The position numbers and the translations under genes are program-made. The notes below the pieces were generated by a model that saw only the letters and a program-made list of their open reading frames with translations, made no database searches and had not been told where the DNA came from. A stretch of DNA of 64,000 nt from Undibacterium cyanobacteriorum (GTDB lineage: Bacteria > Pseudomonadota > Gammaproteobacteria > Burkholderiales > Burkholderiaceae_D): assembly GCF_031326225.1 (NCBI RefSeq), contig NZ_CP133720.1, positions 1,798,001 through 1,862,000 on the forward strand. Direction: 5' to 3'. Positions 18,775 through 26,682 of the stretch are shown piece after piece; the stretch's first letter is position 1; each line of letters opens with the position of its first letter.

Positions 18775-19097
18775 GCGAGGTCAAGACAATTCAGGTTGAT
18801 GTCACGATCATGGGGCAGGCCTATAAGCTTTCTTGCAAAGAGGGTGAAGATAAAGCATTGCGCGAAGCAGCCTCTTTTTTGGATGGCAAAATGACGACGA
18901 TTCGTGATCAATCCAAAGTAAAAGGGACTGATCGTATTGCGGTGATGGCTGCCTTAAGTATGGCCATCGATTTGTTAGCGACGAAGACGCATGACGGACC
19001 GATGTCAGGTTTGAGTTTGGGTGAAGTTAAACAAAAGATGCAAGCAATGAATGATGTTATTGATCAAGCATTGACGCCGCAGGAAACTCTATTTTAA
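18771..19097 (+). CDS. zapA: Cell division protein ZapA
   Basis: A 108-residue FtsZ-ring stabiliser. The N-terminal globular part QVDVTIMGQAYKLSCKEGEDKALREAASFLD is the conserved ZapA head; the rest is a helical dimerisation segment (VKGTDRIAVMAALSMAIDLL and onward). The start overlaps the zapB-like stop. It is directly upstream of 6S RNA, the same neighbour as in many proteobacteria. Confidence 0.92.
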   Translation: MSEVKTIQVDVTIMGQAYKLSCKEGEDKALREAASFLDGKMTTIRDQSKVKGTDRIAVMAALSMAIDLLATKTHDGPMSGLSLGEVKQKMQAMNDVIDQALTPQETLF

Positions 19098-19180
19098 GAA
19101 TCTATGTCAATTTGCTGAGGCATTAGATAATCCAATCAGTATGACTCGAAAAAAGTGATGAGTTTTTTTTCGGAAAGTAG

Positions 19181-19186
19181 TAAACT
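19181..19186 (+). promoter_or_regulatory. Candidate -10 of 6S RNA
   Basis: TAAACT lies about 6 bases before the predicted 5' end of the RNA. No strong -35 is visible; the upstream 20 bases are A/T tracts. Confidence 0.4.
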
Positions 19187-19191
19187 ACAGT

Positions 19192-19362
19192 CTCCTACCG
19201 TGTTCGCCAGGCCATATATTCCTTGAACCATTTATGTGCATAGGCTGAGGAAATTGTTCAATGGCGTGAGCGTCGCTTATGTCCGATGAACCCGATTTGA
19301 ACTGACCTTGGCCAACTTGAACCGCCAGGTTCAGGATGCCGGCCAGCGGCATAGGTGGGGCC
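19192..19362 (+). ncRNA. ssrS: 6S RNA
   Basis: About 170 bases directly after zapA with the 6S pattern: a 5' closing strand containing CCTACCGTGTTCGCC that pairs with a 3' strand containing GCGGCATAGG, the two conserved elements TGTTCGC and GCGGCAT, and internal CCTTGAACC-like segments forming a long imperfect hairpin with an open centre. 6S RNA mimics an open promoter and holds sigma70 RNA polymerase in stationary phase. A terminator follows at 19375. Ends are estimated from pairing, so they may be off by several bases. Confidence 0.85.
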
Positions 19363-19374
19363 TTATTCATGAAG

Positions 19375-19408
19375 AGCACTTATCGTTTACGCGATAAGTG
19401 CTTTTTTA
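19375..19408 (+). terminator. Terminator after 6S RNA
   Basis: An 11-bp perfect stem, AGCACTTATCG / CGATAAGTGCT with a 6-base loop, followed by T-rich sequence. Confidence 0.9.
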
Positions 19409-19529
19409 TTTTTTCGATCACGTATTCACGTCTCTCTATTGCATTGGCATTTGAACGAAAGCGCATGTCTTAGTCTGAGCTGGCATTGCCTCACTTTGCG
19501 TTTGATTTTGTCAGCTACAATGCGTGCTT

Positions 19530-20138
19530 ATGAATTACCTCGCACATATCTATCTGGCGAAGCACAGTGCCGAGGCGCAATTCGGCGCTTTGCTCGGTGA
19601 CTTCTTGCGACCAGGTCAGGACCAACATCTGCCGCTGGAAACGCGGATTGAGATTCAACTTCATCGACGCATCGATAGTTTCACTGATCAACATCCACTC
19701 AATTTTCGCGCACGCGCCTTATTTGGAGAGGGGCGTCGCCGCTATGCAGGGATCGTCTTGGATGTGTTTTACGATCATGTCCTCGCTAAACATTGGGAGC
19801 ATATTTGTACGCTCGATTTTGATGACTTCGTCGAACAATTTTATGTAGCTTTGATGAAGCAAGCGCCGCATTTTCCAGACAGCCTCAGCTACGCCGCACC
19901 TCGCATGCGCGAGCAAGATTGGATACGCTCTTATCGTGACTTGCAGGGCTTTGAATTGACCATTCAACGCATGTCGCGACGCCTAAGCCGCAATGCCGAT
20001 CTACTGCTCGCGGGTATCGACGATGTGCGGCAGCACTACCACACGCTGACGCAGTATTTTTTCGAATTCTTTCCCGAATTAGAAAGCTTTGCAAGAGAAG
20101 AACGTGTGCGGATTCAAAGCCAGTTCTCGGCATCCTAA
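19530..20138 (+). CDS. acpH: ACP phosphodiesterase, AcpH/DUF479 family
   Basis: A 202-residue HD-fold-related hydrolase that removes the phosphopantetheine arm from acyl carrier protein. It begins with MNYLAHIYLA and GALLGDFLRPG, the family signature, and later has the metal-binding-type stretches IQLHRRIDSFTDQH and LDVFYDHVLAKHW. The length matches AcpH (193). ATG at 19530 is preferred over GTG at 19524. No ribosome site is seen; TACAAT at 19516-19521 lies so close that a leaderless message is possible. The enzyme fits thematically with the CoA-related cluster at 22.8 kb, since both concern phosphopantetheine, but they are not one operon. Confidence 0.88.
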   Translation: MNYLAHIYLAKHSAEAQFGALLGDFLRPGQDQHLPLETRIEIQLHRRIDSFTDQHPLNFRARALFGEGRRRYAGIVLDVFYDHVLAKHWEHICTLDFDDFVEQFYVALMKQAPHFPDSLSYAAPRMREQDWIRSYRDLQGFELTIQRMSRRLSRNADLLLAGIDDVRQHYHTLTQYFFEFFPELESFAREERVRIQSQFSAS

Positions 20139-20456
20139 GCTGGCCCACTACAGACTCCAAGCTACAAACACGAGGCGGCAATTGAAACTTGGCATTTAGC
20201 GTTGTTTGTTCGATATCTCTTATCGATCGCGAATGCGTTTTGGCAGGCAAAGCAAGACACTTGGCAGCAGAGACAGAGTATTTCCGTTACACTGGAGACT
20301 CAAGCTAGGTTTGCAAATCTCCCTTGATCCTCCCTCATTCAATGGTTTAAAACTCACTGGGCCCCAAACTCGGTAGACCTATCGAATGGGCTCAATCGGG
20401 AAGGGACGATCAGACTTGAGCCATCTACAAAAACAGAAACAAAAACGGAATAAGCC
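20139..20456. other. Intergenic region before the MFS gene
   Basis: 318 bases without a recognisable gene. The only structure I see is a 7-base inverted repeat GGCTCAA (20389-20395) / TTGAGCC (20416-20422) about 35 bases before the MFS start; it could be an operator or a weak leader hairpin. Confidence 0.35.
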
Positions 20457-21695
20457 ATGACCGACATCGCCACAAAGACTTCCTCTATCACCGCGCCCGA
20501 CCTGAAGACCGTATTATTGGCAACCGGCTGCGTGTTGACTTTGGCCATGGGTGTGCGTCACGGCTTCGGTTTTTGGTTGCAACCGATCTCGATGAGCCAT
20601 GGTTGGACCCGCGAAACTTTTTCGATGGCGATCGCCGTTCAAAATTTGATGTGGGGTGTGTTCGGACCCTTCGCTGGGATGGCGGCCGATAAACTAGGCA
20701 CGGCCAAAGTGATTATCTTGGGCGCCGTTTTGTATGCGCTAGGATTAGCGTGGATGGCTTTAGTGACAGCCCCAGTTTTATTCGTCTTGGGCTCGGGCCT
20801 CTTGATTGGTGGCGCTCTCGCTTGTACGACTTTCGGTGCTGTTAGTGGCATTATTGGACGCACCGCGCCGGAAGCAAAACGTTCATGGGCCTTTGGCATG
20901 TCTTCGGCGGCGAGCTCCTTTGGACAATTTGTGATGATGCCCATTGATCAGCAGTTGATTCAACATGCGGGATGGCAAAATGCGTTGTACGTATTGTCCG
21001 CCGTCTTGTTGATCGTGATGTTACCGATGGCGTGGAAGCTGCGTGAACCCCAAGTACAGGCAGCGACAGGGCCGCAACAAAGCACCATGGAAGCCGTTCG
21101 CGAAGCCTTTTCGCATAAGCCATTCCTTTTGCTGCTATCGGGTTATTTCGTCTGTGGCTTTCAGTTGGTTTTTATTGGTGTGAACATGCCCGCCTATCTG
21201 AAAGACAAGGGCATCGTCGATCCATCGATCGCCGTGATTGCATTGTCCCTAATTGGCTTGTTCAATATTTTCGGTTCTTACTATGCCGGCAAACTCGGTG
21301 GCTTGTTCCCAAAACGCTATTTGCTGTCGTCGATCTATTTGTCGCGCAGTATCGTGATCGCGCTGTTCATCTTGGCGCCTTTATCGCCTTCTAGTGTGTA
21401 CGTGTTTGCGGCGGCCATGGGACTGTTGTGGTTGTCAACCGTGCCCTTGACCAATGGTGTGATCGCCGGTATTTTTGGCGTGAAGTATTTGTCCATGTTA
21501 TCGGGATTCGTGTTCTTCTCGCATCAACTAGGCAGCTTCATTGGCGCATGGCTGGGCGGTTATTTGTACACCAAGAACGGTAACTACGACGCCGTTTGGT
21601 TAATCGTGATCGCTCTCGGATTATTTGCTACTGTCATCAATTTACCAATCGATGAAAGTGCGACTGAGCGCGAAGTAAAGCCAGCACTGGCTTGA
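20457..21695 (+). CDS. MFS transporter, monocarboxylate/oxalate-formate type
   Basis: A 412-residue permease with about twelve membrane helices in two halves. GMAADKLGTAKVIILGAVLY after helix 2 is the MFS motif A region, and the start MGVRHGFGFWLQPISMSHGW resembles the MCT-like/OxlT branch (COG2814/COG2223-like). The central loop carries REPQVQAATGPQQST. The substrate cannot be read from sequence; small carboxylates are a guess. It stands alone with no enzyme neighbours. Confidence 0.82.
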   Translation: MTDIATKTSSITAPDLKTVLLATGCVLTLAMGVRHGFGFWLQPISMSHGWTRETFSMAIAVQNLMWGVFGPFAGMAADKLGTAKVIILGAVLYALGLAWMALVTAPVLFVLGSGLLIGGALACTTFGAVSGIIGRTAPEAKRSWAFGMSSAASSFGQFVMMPIDQQLIQHAGWQNALYVLSAVLLIVMLPMAWKLREPQVQAATGPQQSTMEAVREAFSHKPFLLLLSGYFVCGFQLVFIGVNMPAYLKDKGIVDPSIAVIALSLIGLFNIFGSYYAGKLGGLFPKRYLLSSIYLSRSIVIALFILAPLSPSSVYVFAAAMGLLWLSTVPLTNGVIAGIFGVKYLSMLSGFVFFSHQLGSFIGAWLGGYLYTKNGNYDAVWLIVIALGLFATVINLPIDESATEREVKPALA

Positions 21696-21777
21696 GTAAA
21701 AGTGCGCCACGCCAGAGCTAAGATAGAGAGTGACGCGACCTGATGCGGTGCGACGTGAGTGAACTGTGAGAACCTAG

Positions 21778-21915
21778 ATGAAAATTCTCAAAAATCATTA
21801 TACTAAGATGGGGCTTTTGGTGTTAATCATCTCTGCACTGACAGCACTTGCGCTGTGGGCATACGCACAGCCCGGATTCTTACTTGATCTGGCGAACAAG
21901 TATGTGTTTTGTTGA
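21778..21915 (+). CDS. Small membrane protein, 45 residues
   Basis: A short reading frame, ATG at 21778 and TGA at 21913-21915. It encodes a basic N-terminus (MKILKNHYTKMG), one hydrophobic helix (LLVLIISALTALALWAYA) and a short tail, PGFLLDLANKYVFC. This layout (Lys-rich start, single helix, conserved-looking Pro/Leu/Asn tail ending in Cys) is typical of real small membrane proteins rather than chance. GTGAG about 8 bases upstream is a weak ribosome site. It follows the MFS gene by 82 bases. The function is unknown. Confidence 0.62.
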   Translation: MKILKNHYTKMGLLVLIISALTALALWAYAQPGFLLDLANKYVFC

Positions 21916-21986
21916 TGATCTCCACTTCGACGATCAGAGTGCCATTCGTAAGAATTCAGCTTTTCCCATCATCAAATTTTCTCGTT

Positions 21987-22598
21987 TTATTTGTTTGCCG
22001 GTTCGAGTGCAACGAACCGTTCGATCATGAGTAGCACGGTTTTTGCTGCGTAACGCTTGGGCATATGTTCTGCTGCGGCACTCGCTAACTGAAAGCTGCC
22101 TTCCATTGTCGACAGCAGCGTCGCCGCAAGATGGCGTGCTGAACTTTCTTTCTTTCCTTGATCGAGCAAATAGTCGGCCAGCAAGCCTTGTAGCAAGCGC
22201 AGTTCTCTAGCGATTGCTTGCGCGTACAGAGTTCGGACTTCCTCTTGTTTAATGGCTTCTGCACCAATGATCACCCAAGCCGCAACCGCTTCTGGATTTT
22301 CACCTTCACCTTTGGCTAGACGCGCCTCAACATAGGCACGCAGTCTTTCGTGCGGCGTCTTCGCTCGACTCAGCAGATCTTCAAAACGTGCTTCAAACAC
22401 TGTGGTCAATGTGGTGATCAACTCCACGAGTATTTCAGCCTTTGTTGAAAAGTGGTAATGAATTAAACCCGGTGTGAGTGCGGCTTCTTTGGCGATCGCT
22501 TGAATCGTCGCCTTCTCATAACCTTGATTCGCGAGCACCCGCAGAAAGGCGGTCGTGATCTCTTGTCGACGTTGTTGTGTGTTCGATTTCCTCGACAT
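21987..22598 (-). CDS. TetR-family regulator, BetI-like
   Basis: A 203-residue regulator. HTH: RRQEITTAFLRVLANQGYEKATIQAIAKEAALTPGLIHYHFSTKAEIL. The C-terminal part (ARLAKGEGENPEAVAAWVIIGAEAIKQEEVRTLY) is like the BetI/TetR_C_6 group. AAGGAGG lies 7 bases before the ATG. It is divergent from the CoaE-like/CoaD-HD operon and the spacer carries two similar palindromes, so it probably represses itself and that operon. The ligand is unknown; many relatives sense acyl-CoA, choline derivatives or small aldehydes. Confidence 0.88.
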   Translation of the reverse strand: MSRKSNTQQRRQEITTAFLRVLANQGYEKATIQAIAKEAALTPGLIHYHFSTKAEILVELITTLTTVFEARFEDLLSRAKTPHERLRAYVEARLAKGEGENPEAVAAWVIIGAEAIKQEEVRTLYAQAIARELRLLQGLLADYLLDQGKKESSARHLAATLLSTMEGSFQLASAAAEHMPKRYAAKTVLLMIERFVALEPANK

Positions 22599-22652
22599 GT
22601 CGGGCCTCCTTAGACCTGAATCAATGAGTTGCGGGAGCGTAGTTTATTTTTA

Positions 22653-22670
22653 TTTGGTTGAATGACCAAA
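22653..22670. promoter_or_regulatory. Palindromic operator O1
   Basis: TTTGGTTGAATGACCAAA: 6-base arms TTTGGT / ACCAAA around TGAATG. It lies about 55 bases upstream of the TetR start. It shares the core TTGGTTGAATGACCAA with O2 (one base different). Confidence 0.62.
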
Positions 22671-22709
22671 ATTATACTTGCAAAACTTTGTTCTGCAATC
22701 TATAGTTTC

Positions 22710-22733
22710 AATATTGGTTGATTGACCAATATT
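22710..22733. promoter_or_regulatory. Palindromic operator O2
   Basis: Nine-base perfect arms AATATTGGT / ACCAATATT around TGATTG. Its centre is exactly 60 bp from the centre of O1. The right end overlaps TTGACG (22732-22737), a possible -35 for the CoaE-like gene. A third related site is at 58842-58861. Confidence 0.66.
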
Positions 22734-22816
22734 GACGTGAAGAAGAGATTAGATTGATATGGATTCTATCGAAGAGCGTCGTTAAGAAACTGCATCGGTG
22801 GAGAATCAATTAGACA

Positions 22817-23440
22817 ATGAGTACAAGTGCGCGAACACGTTTAGTGCATCTCACTGGTGCGATAGGAAGTGGAAAATCGACCGTGAGACGCTTGCTTGAA
22901 GCTTATGGCGTCGTCACTCTCGATCTAGATTCGTTGGCGCGTTCCATGCATCAAGATCCTCAGCATCCGGTTATGCATCATTTGAAGCAGGCCTTTCCGC
23001 AGCTGATCACCACGAGCGGCTGCTTACAGCGTGGCTGTTTGCGGAGTTATTTTTCTCAGCATCCAGATCAGAATCGTGAATTGCTCAGAATCATGCAGCC
23101 ATTTATTCAGAGCGCGCTTCAACATTGGTTAGCACAGCAGACATCGTCTTTTGTGGTTTGTGAGACTGCGCTGAGCTTAGTGAGTGATGACTCTCCAATT
23201 CCAGTATGGCGACGTGTGGTGGTGGATGCATCGGAGGCCTTACGCTTGAATCGACTCTTGCAGCGTCAAGCTACTTGGACATCGGATGACGCAACTAACA
23301 TGATGGCGATGCAAGTGGGTCGAGAGGCGTACTTGCTTGGCGCTGACCAAGTGATCTCCAATGACGGCGATCTATCAAGACTAGTTTCGCAAGTGGAAGA
23401 ACTTTATTCTTACTTGTGCAACGAAGGGGAAATCAAATGA
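22817..23440 (+). CDS. Divergent dephospho-CoA kinase-like protein (CoaE family)
   Basis: A 207-residue P-loop kinase. GAIGSGKST at 14-22 is the Walker A, and VVTLDLDSLARSM corresponds to the VIDADxxAR motif of CoaE. GCLQRGCLRSYFSQ and the later RLLQRQATWTSDDATNMMAMQ keep the CoaE lid and R/Q motifs. The usual HP motif after the lid region reads MQPFI here and the VPLL segment reads ETALSL, so it is divergent and the activity is uncertain. CoaE normally phosphorylates dephospho-CoA in the last step of CoA synthesis. The next gene, which overlaps by 4 bases, encodes a CoaD-like protein, the preceding step. Since CoaD and CoaE are essential, standard copies are expected elsewhere. Confidence 0.78.
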   Translation: MSTSARTRLVHLTGAIGSGKSTVRRLLEAYGVVTLDLDSLARSMHQDPQHPVMHHLKQAFPQLITTSGCLQRGCLRSYFSQHPDQNRELLRIMQPFIQSALQHWLAQQTSSFVVCETALSLVSDDSPIPVWRRVVVDASEALRLNRLLQRQATWTSDDATNMMAMQVGREAYLLGADQVISNDGDLSRLVSQVEELYSYLCNEGEIK

Positions 23441-24621
23441 AACGAATCGGTTTTTCAGGAAGTTTAGATCCGATTACGAATGGACATATGTGGGTGATTG
23501 GCGAAGCGCGTCAGTTGGCTGATGAGGTCATTGTGTTCATTTCGGAGAATCCATTTAAACACTGCCACTTCACAGCTGCACAACGCGAAAAGATTGTGAT
23601 CGCCAGCTGCCACGAACGTGCCTGGTACAACGTGAAGGTGGTGGTTGTGAAAGGCGACTATACAGCGCGCGCAGCGAAGCACCATGGGGTCGATTACCTG
23701 ATACGGGGTATTCGAAATAATGCCGACTTTGATTATGAGAATTTACTTCAGCAAGCGAATGTTGAGGTGATCGATGGGGCGAAAACCTTGTTCGTGATGC
23801 CACCGCGTGATTTGGGATCAGTGAGTTCAACTTTTGTCCGTGGCCTGCAGGGGCCGGTGGGTTGGCATTGGCATATGAAAAAATTTGTACCAAGGCCGGC
23901 ATATCAGGCATGGATTGAAGATTGGCTGCATCGTGAGTGGGCGCATTTGTGGCCTGATTCGCCGGAGCGTGCTACTGATCGCGCTGCAAACGATGAGCGT
24001 GCGTCACAAAGTCCGCGCCATATGTTCCTACAAAAAATCCTTTCTGCATATAGTGGGCCGCGCCGTTACTACCATGACTTAGAGCACCTCGTGCACGGTT
24101 TGAGTGAACTGAAAGTGTACGCAGCCAATCACTCAATCGCAGCGCATGATTTGCGCGTGTTGCAATTGGCGTTTTGGTTTCACGATTTCATTTACCGTGG
24201 TGAGCAAAACGAATCAGATGAGGAAGCCAGTGCGCAAGCATGGCTGGCGGCGCAGCTCGATCCAACTTGTGCCGAGGAAGTTGCCCAGCTGATTCGTGCC
24301 ACTGAACATTCTAAACAAGTCCGGGAGCAATCACCACTGGCGAAAGTATTGATCGGTGCAGACTTGGCGATACTCGGCCAATCGCACGAGATCTACACCA
24401 ATTATGCACAAGCAGTACGTCGTGAATATCAGTATGTGAACGATGATTTATTTTGGATCGGTCGGCAACGTGTTCTGTGCGCGATGTTGCAAAAAGCCGA
24501 GACAGGCATACTCTTCGAAGATGCGTACTTTGCAGACTTGTACCAAGCACAAAGCTGCGACAACCTCAGATGGGAAATCGAAGAATGCCAAGCTAAGATG
24601 GCAATGCAAACGACAGTTTAA
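23437..24621 (+). CDS. CoaD-like adenylyltransferase fused to COG4339-type HD phosphohydrolase
   Basis: A 394-residue two-domain protein. Residues 1 to about 160 are phosphopantetheine adenylyltransferase-like: SGSLDPITNGH (nucleotide-binding TxGH at 14-17), YLIRGIRNNADFDYE, and VSSTFVRG at 129-136, matching the ISSTxxR motif. Residues about 190-394 match HD-superfamily COG4339: YYHDLEHLVHGL (His213), WFHDFIYRGEQNESDEEAS (H249, D250), LIRATEH, then GADLAILGQ and EYQYVNDDLFWIGRQRVL. The HD part normally hydrolyses phosphate bonds with a metal ion. GAAGGGGA precedes the ATG, which overlaps the CoaE-like stop (ATGA). The combination suggests making and breaking of a CoA-like or pantetheine nucleotide; the substrate is unproven. 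Confidence 0.82.
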   Translation: MKRIGFSGSLDPITNGHMWVIGEARQLADEVIVFISENPFKHCHFTAAQREKIVIASCHERAWYNVKVVVVKGDYTARAAKHHGVDYLIRGIRNNADFDYENLLQQANVEVIDGAKTLFVMPPRDLGSVSSTFVRGLQGPVGWHWHMKKFVPRPAYQAWIEDWLHREWAHLWPDSPERATDRAANDERASQSPRHMFLQKILSAYSGPRRYYHDLEHLVHGLSELKVYAANHSIAAHDLRVLQLAFWFHDFIYRGEQNESDEEASAQAWLAAQLDPTCAEEVAQLIRATEHSKQVREQSPLAKVLIGADLAILGQSHEIYTNYAQAVRREYQYVNDDLFWIGRQRVLCAMLQKAETGILFEDAYFADLYQAQSCDNLRWEIEECQAKMAMQTTV

Positions 24622-24837
24622 AAATCGCCTGCAGCCTTCACCGAACTTAGCAAGGAAAAATGGCTGCCCAAAATAGGCCTCCTCAAATAGGGCTTTTTAG
24701 CGATTTTAGCTTGGGTAGCAACCAGAGCAGCGATGTCGTGTTTTTGAATCACCATCTAAGTTCTGGAAGGGCTTGAAAAATCATGTTCAAAATGGAATGC
24801 TTTTTCGTGTGATCTCGCCTTTTTTGCTGGTGCAAAA

Positions 24838-24866
24838 TTGTCAACGCATGTAATTCCTCTTACAAT
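24838..24866 (+). promoter_or_regulatory. Sigma70-type promoter of the hscC operon
   Basis: TTGTCA (24838-24843), a 17-base spacer and TACAAT (24861-24866); predicted start near 24873, giving an 80-base leader. The rest of the 331-base gap 24622-24952 shows no gene. No heat-shock (sigma32) promoter is evident. Confidence 0.68.
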
Positions 24867-24952
24867 ATAAACAAAGATAAGGGCACAAAAGGGAAAGGTC
24901 TCTGATCGTCCGTGTGTTGAAGAATAATTTACCCAGAAAATAGGTTTGCAAG

Positions 24953-26671
24953 ATGATCATTGGTATCGATTTAGGAACAACGAATAGCTTGGTAGCGATT
25001 TGGCGCGACGGTAAGGCGCAGTTGATACCGAATAGTTTGGGTGAGTTTTTGACTCCGTCTTGTGTCAGCTTAGATGAGGACGGTACAGTGTTGGTCGGTA
25101 AGGCTGCACGTGAACGTTTGCAGACGCATCCTGAACGCACGGCGGCCGTGTTTAAGCGCTACATGGGTAGTGATAAAAAAATCCGACTTGGTGATAAAGA
25201 ATTTCGTGCGGAAGAGTTGTCGTCTTTTGTGCTGAAGAGTCTCAAGCAAGATGCTGAAGCCTTCTTGGGTGAACCGGTGACTGAGGCGGTGATTACGGTA
25301 CCAGCTTACTTTTCTGATGCGCAGCGTAAGGCGACGAAAGTCGCGGGGCAGTTAGCGAATCTGAAGGTGGATCGTTTGGTGAATGAACCGACCGCCGCCG
25401 CTCTAGCTTACGGCATGCATCAGTTCAAAGACGAATGCAAATTCTTGGTGTTCGATCTTGGCGGCGGCACCTTCGACGTGTCTATCCTCGAAATGTTTGA
25501 TGGGGTGATGGAAGTGCGCGCATCCGCTGGTGATAATTTCCTCGGTGGCGAAGATATCACCAAGGTGATGGTCGATGCCTTCATCGAAAAACATGAGTTT
25601 CCGGCGAAGGTGAGAAACGATGCGCGTTTCATGCAGCAATTATTTGCCGCGGCAGAGAAGGCTAAACGTGAGCTGTCCTCAGGCGAAAAAGCGCTGATGG
25701 AAGTACAAACCACGGAGTCCACTTTGCAGTTGGAATTTAACGAGGAACTGTTCACTAAGATTACATCGCCCTTGGTCAAACGTTTGCGTGAGCCAGTGGA
25801 ACGCGCATTACGTGATACCAATTTGCGGAGCAATCAATTGGATAGCATCGTGTTGGCAGGTGGGGCGACGCGCATGCCAATTATCAAACGCTTGGTGACT
25901 CTGATGTTTGGTCGTTTCCCTCTCAGTGATATCAATCCAGATGAAGTGGTGGCGATGGGTGCCGCCGTGCAAGCTGGTTTGAAAATGAAAGATTCGGCTC
26001 TCGATGAAGTTGTCATGACGGACGTGGCACCGTATTCCTTGGGCGTTGATACGGCGATTGTCTTGTCCGATAACAAAACGGTTGGTGGTCAATTCTCTCC
26101 TATCATTGAGCGCAATAGCACGGTGCCGGTTAGTCGCGTAAAACGGTATTATCCGATCGAAGACAAACAAGACAAGTTGATATTCAACATCTATCAAGGC
26201 GAGTCGCGCTTGGTCAAAGATAATATTTTCCTCGGCAAGATGGAATTTCCTTTAGACCCTTTGCCAAGCCAAGATAATGGCGTTGATCTTCGTTTTACAT
26301 ACGACGTGAATGGTTTGTTGGAAGTGCAGGCTACTGTACTGAGAAACCAACAAAAGCATGCGATGGTGATTCAAGGTAATCCAGGCTTGCTGTCTGACGA
26401 GCAAATTGCTACGCGCTTGGCAGATTTAGAAAAAATTAAAATGCACCCACGCGATACACTCGAAATTCGCACCGTAATGGCCAGAGCAGATCGTGTCTAT
26501 CAGCAATTGAAAGGTGATACTCGTGCATGGTTGACGACACAGATTGCTGAATTTGAGCAGGTCGTTGAAACACAGAACCCCAAGCTGATTGCCCCTGCGC
26601 AAAAGCGATTTGTCGAAGTCTTGGATGAAATCGAGCGTGACGTGGTGTTGCATCCTGATTTCACCGAATGA
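24953..26671 (+). CDS. hscC: Hsp70-family chaperone HscC
   Basis: A 572-residue ATP-driven chaperone. It has GIDLGTTNSLVAIW (phosphate loop 1), VPAYFSDAQRKATKVAGQLA, NEPTAAALAYG and VFDLGGGTFDVSILE (phosphate 2), and LAGGATRMPIIKRLV (adenosine loop). It is shorter than DnaK (about 638) and lacks the long disordered C-terminus and EEVD-like end, as HscC does. The length equals E. coli HscC (556) closely. The next gene encodes a J-like membrane partner, the same arrangement as hscC with djlB/djlC. Expected role: specialised folding or stress, not general heat shock. Confidence 0.92.
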   Translation: MIIGIDLGTTNSLVAIWRDGKAQLIPNSLGEFLTPSCVSLDEDGTVLVGKAARERLQTHPERTAAVFKRYMGSDKKIRLGDKEFRAEELSSFVLKSLKQDAEAFLGEPVTEAVITVPAYFSDAQRKATKVAGQLANLKVDRLVNEPTAAALAYGMHQFKDECKFLVFDLGGGTFDVSILEMFDGVMEVRASAGDNFLGGEDITKVMVDAFIEKHEFPAKVRNDARFMQQLFAAAEKAKRELSSGEKALMEVQTTESTLQLEFNEELFTKITSPLVKRLREPVERALRDTNLRSNQLDSIVLAGGATRMPIIKRLVTLMFGRFPLSDINPDEVVAMGAAVQAGLKMKDSALDEVVMTDVAPYSLGVDTAIVLSDNKTVGGQFSPIIERNSTVPVSRVKRYYPIEDKQDKLIFNIYQGESRLVKDNIFLGKMEFPLDPLPSQDNGVDLRFTYDVNGLLEVQATVLRNQQKHAMVIQGNPGLLSDEQIATRLADLEKIKMHPRDTLEIRTVMARADRVYQQLKGDTRAWLTTQIAEFEQVVETQNPKLIAPAQKRFVEVLDEIERDVVLHPDFTE

Positions 26672-26682
26672 GTGGAGTGCTC

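Noticed and set aside
19147..19172. A/T hairpin CGAAAAAA ... TTTTTTCG after zapA
   Set aside because: Only A:T pairs with a long loop; too weak for a terminator and could be chance in an A/T tract.
19185..19379. Minus-strand open frame of 64 codons over 6S RNA
   Set aside because: The region is explained by 6S RNA pairing and flanking terminator; the protein has no features.
24773..24795. CTTGAAA as a heat-shock promoter for hscC
   Set aside because: No matching CCCCAT-type -10 at the right distance; the sigma70-type pair at 24838-24866 is better.
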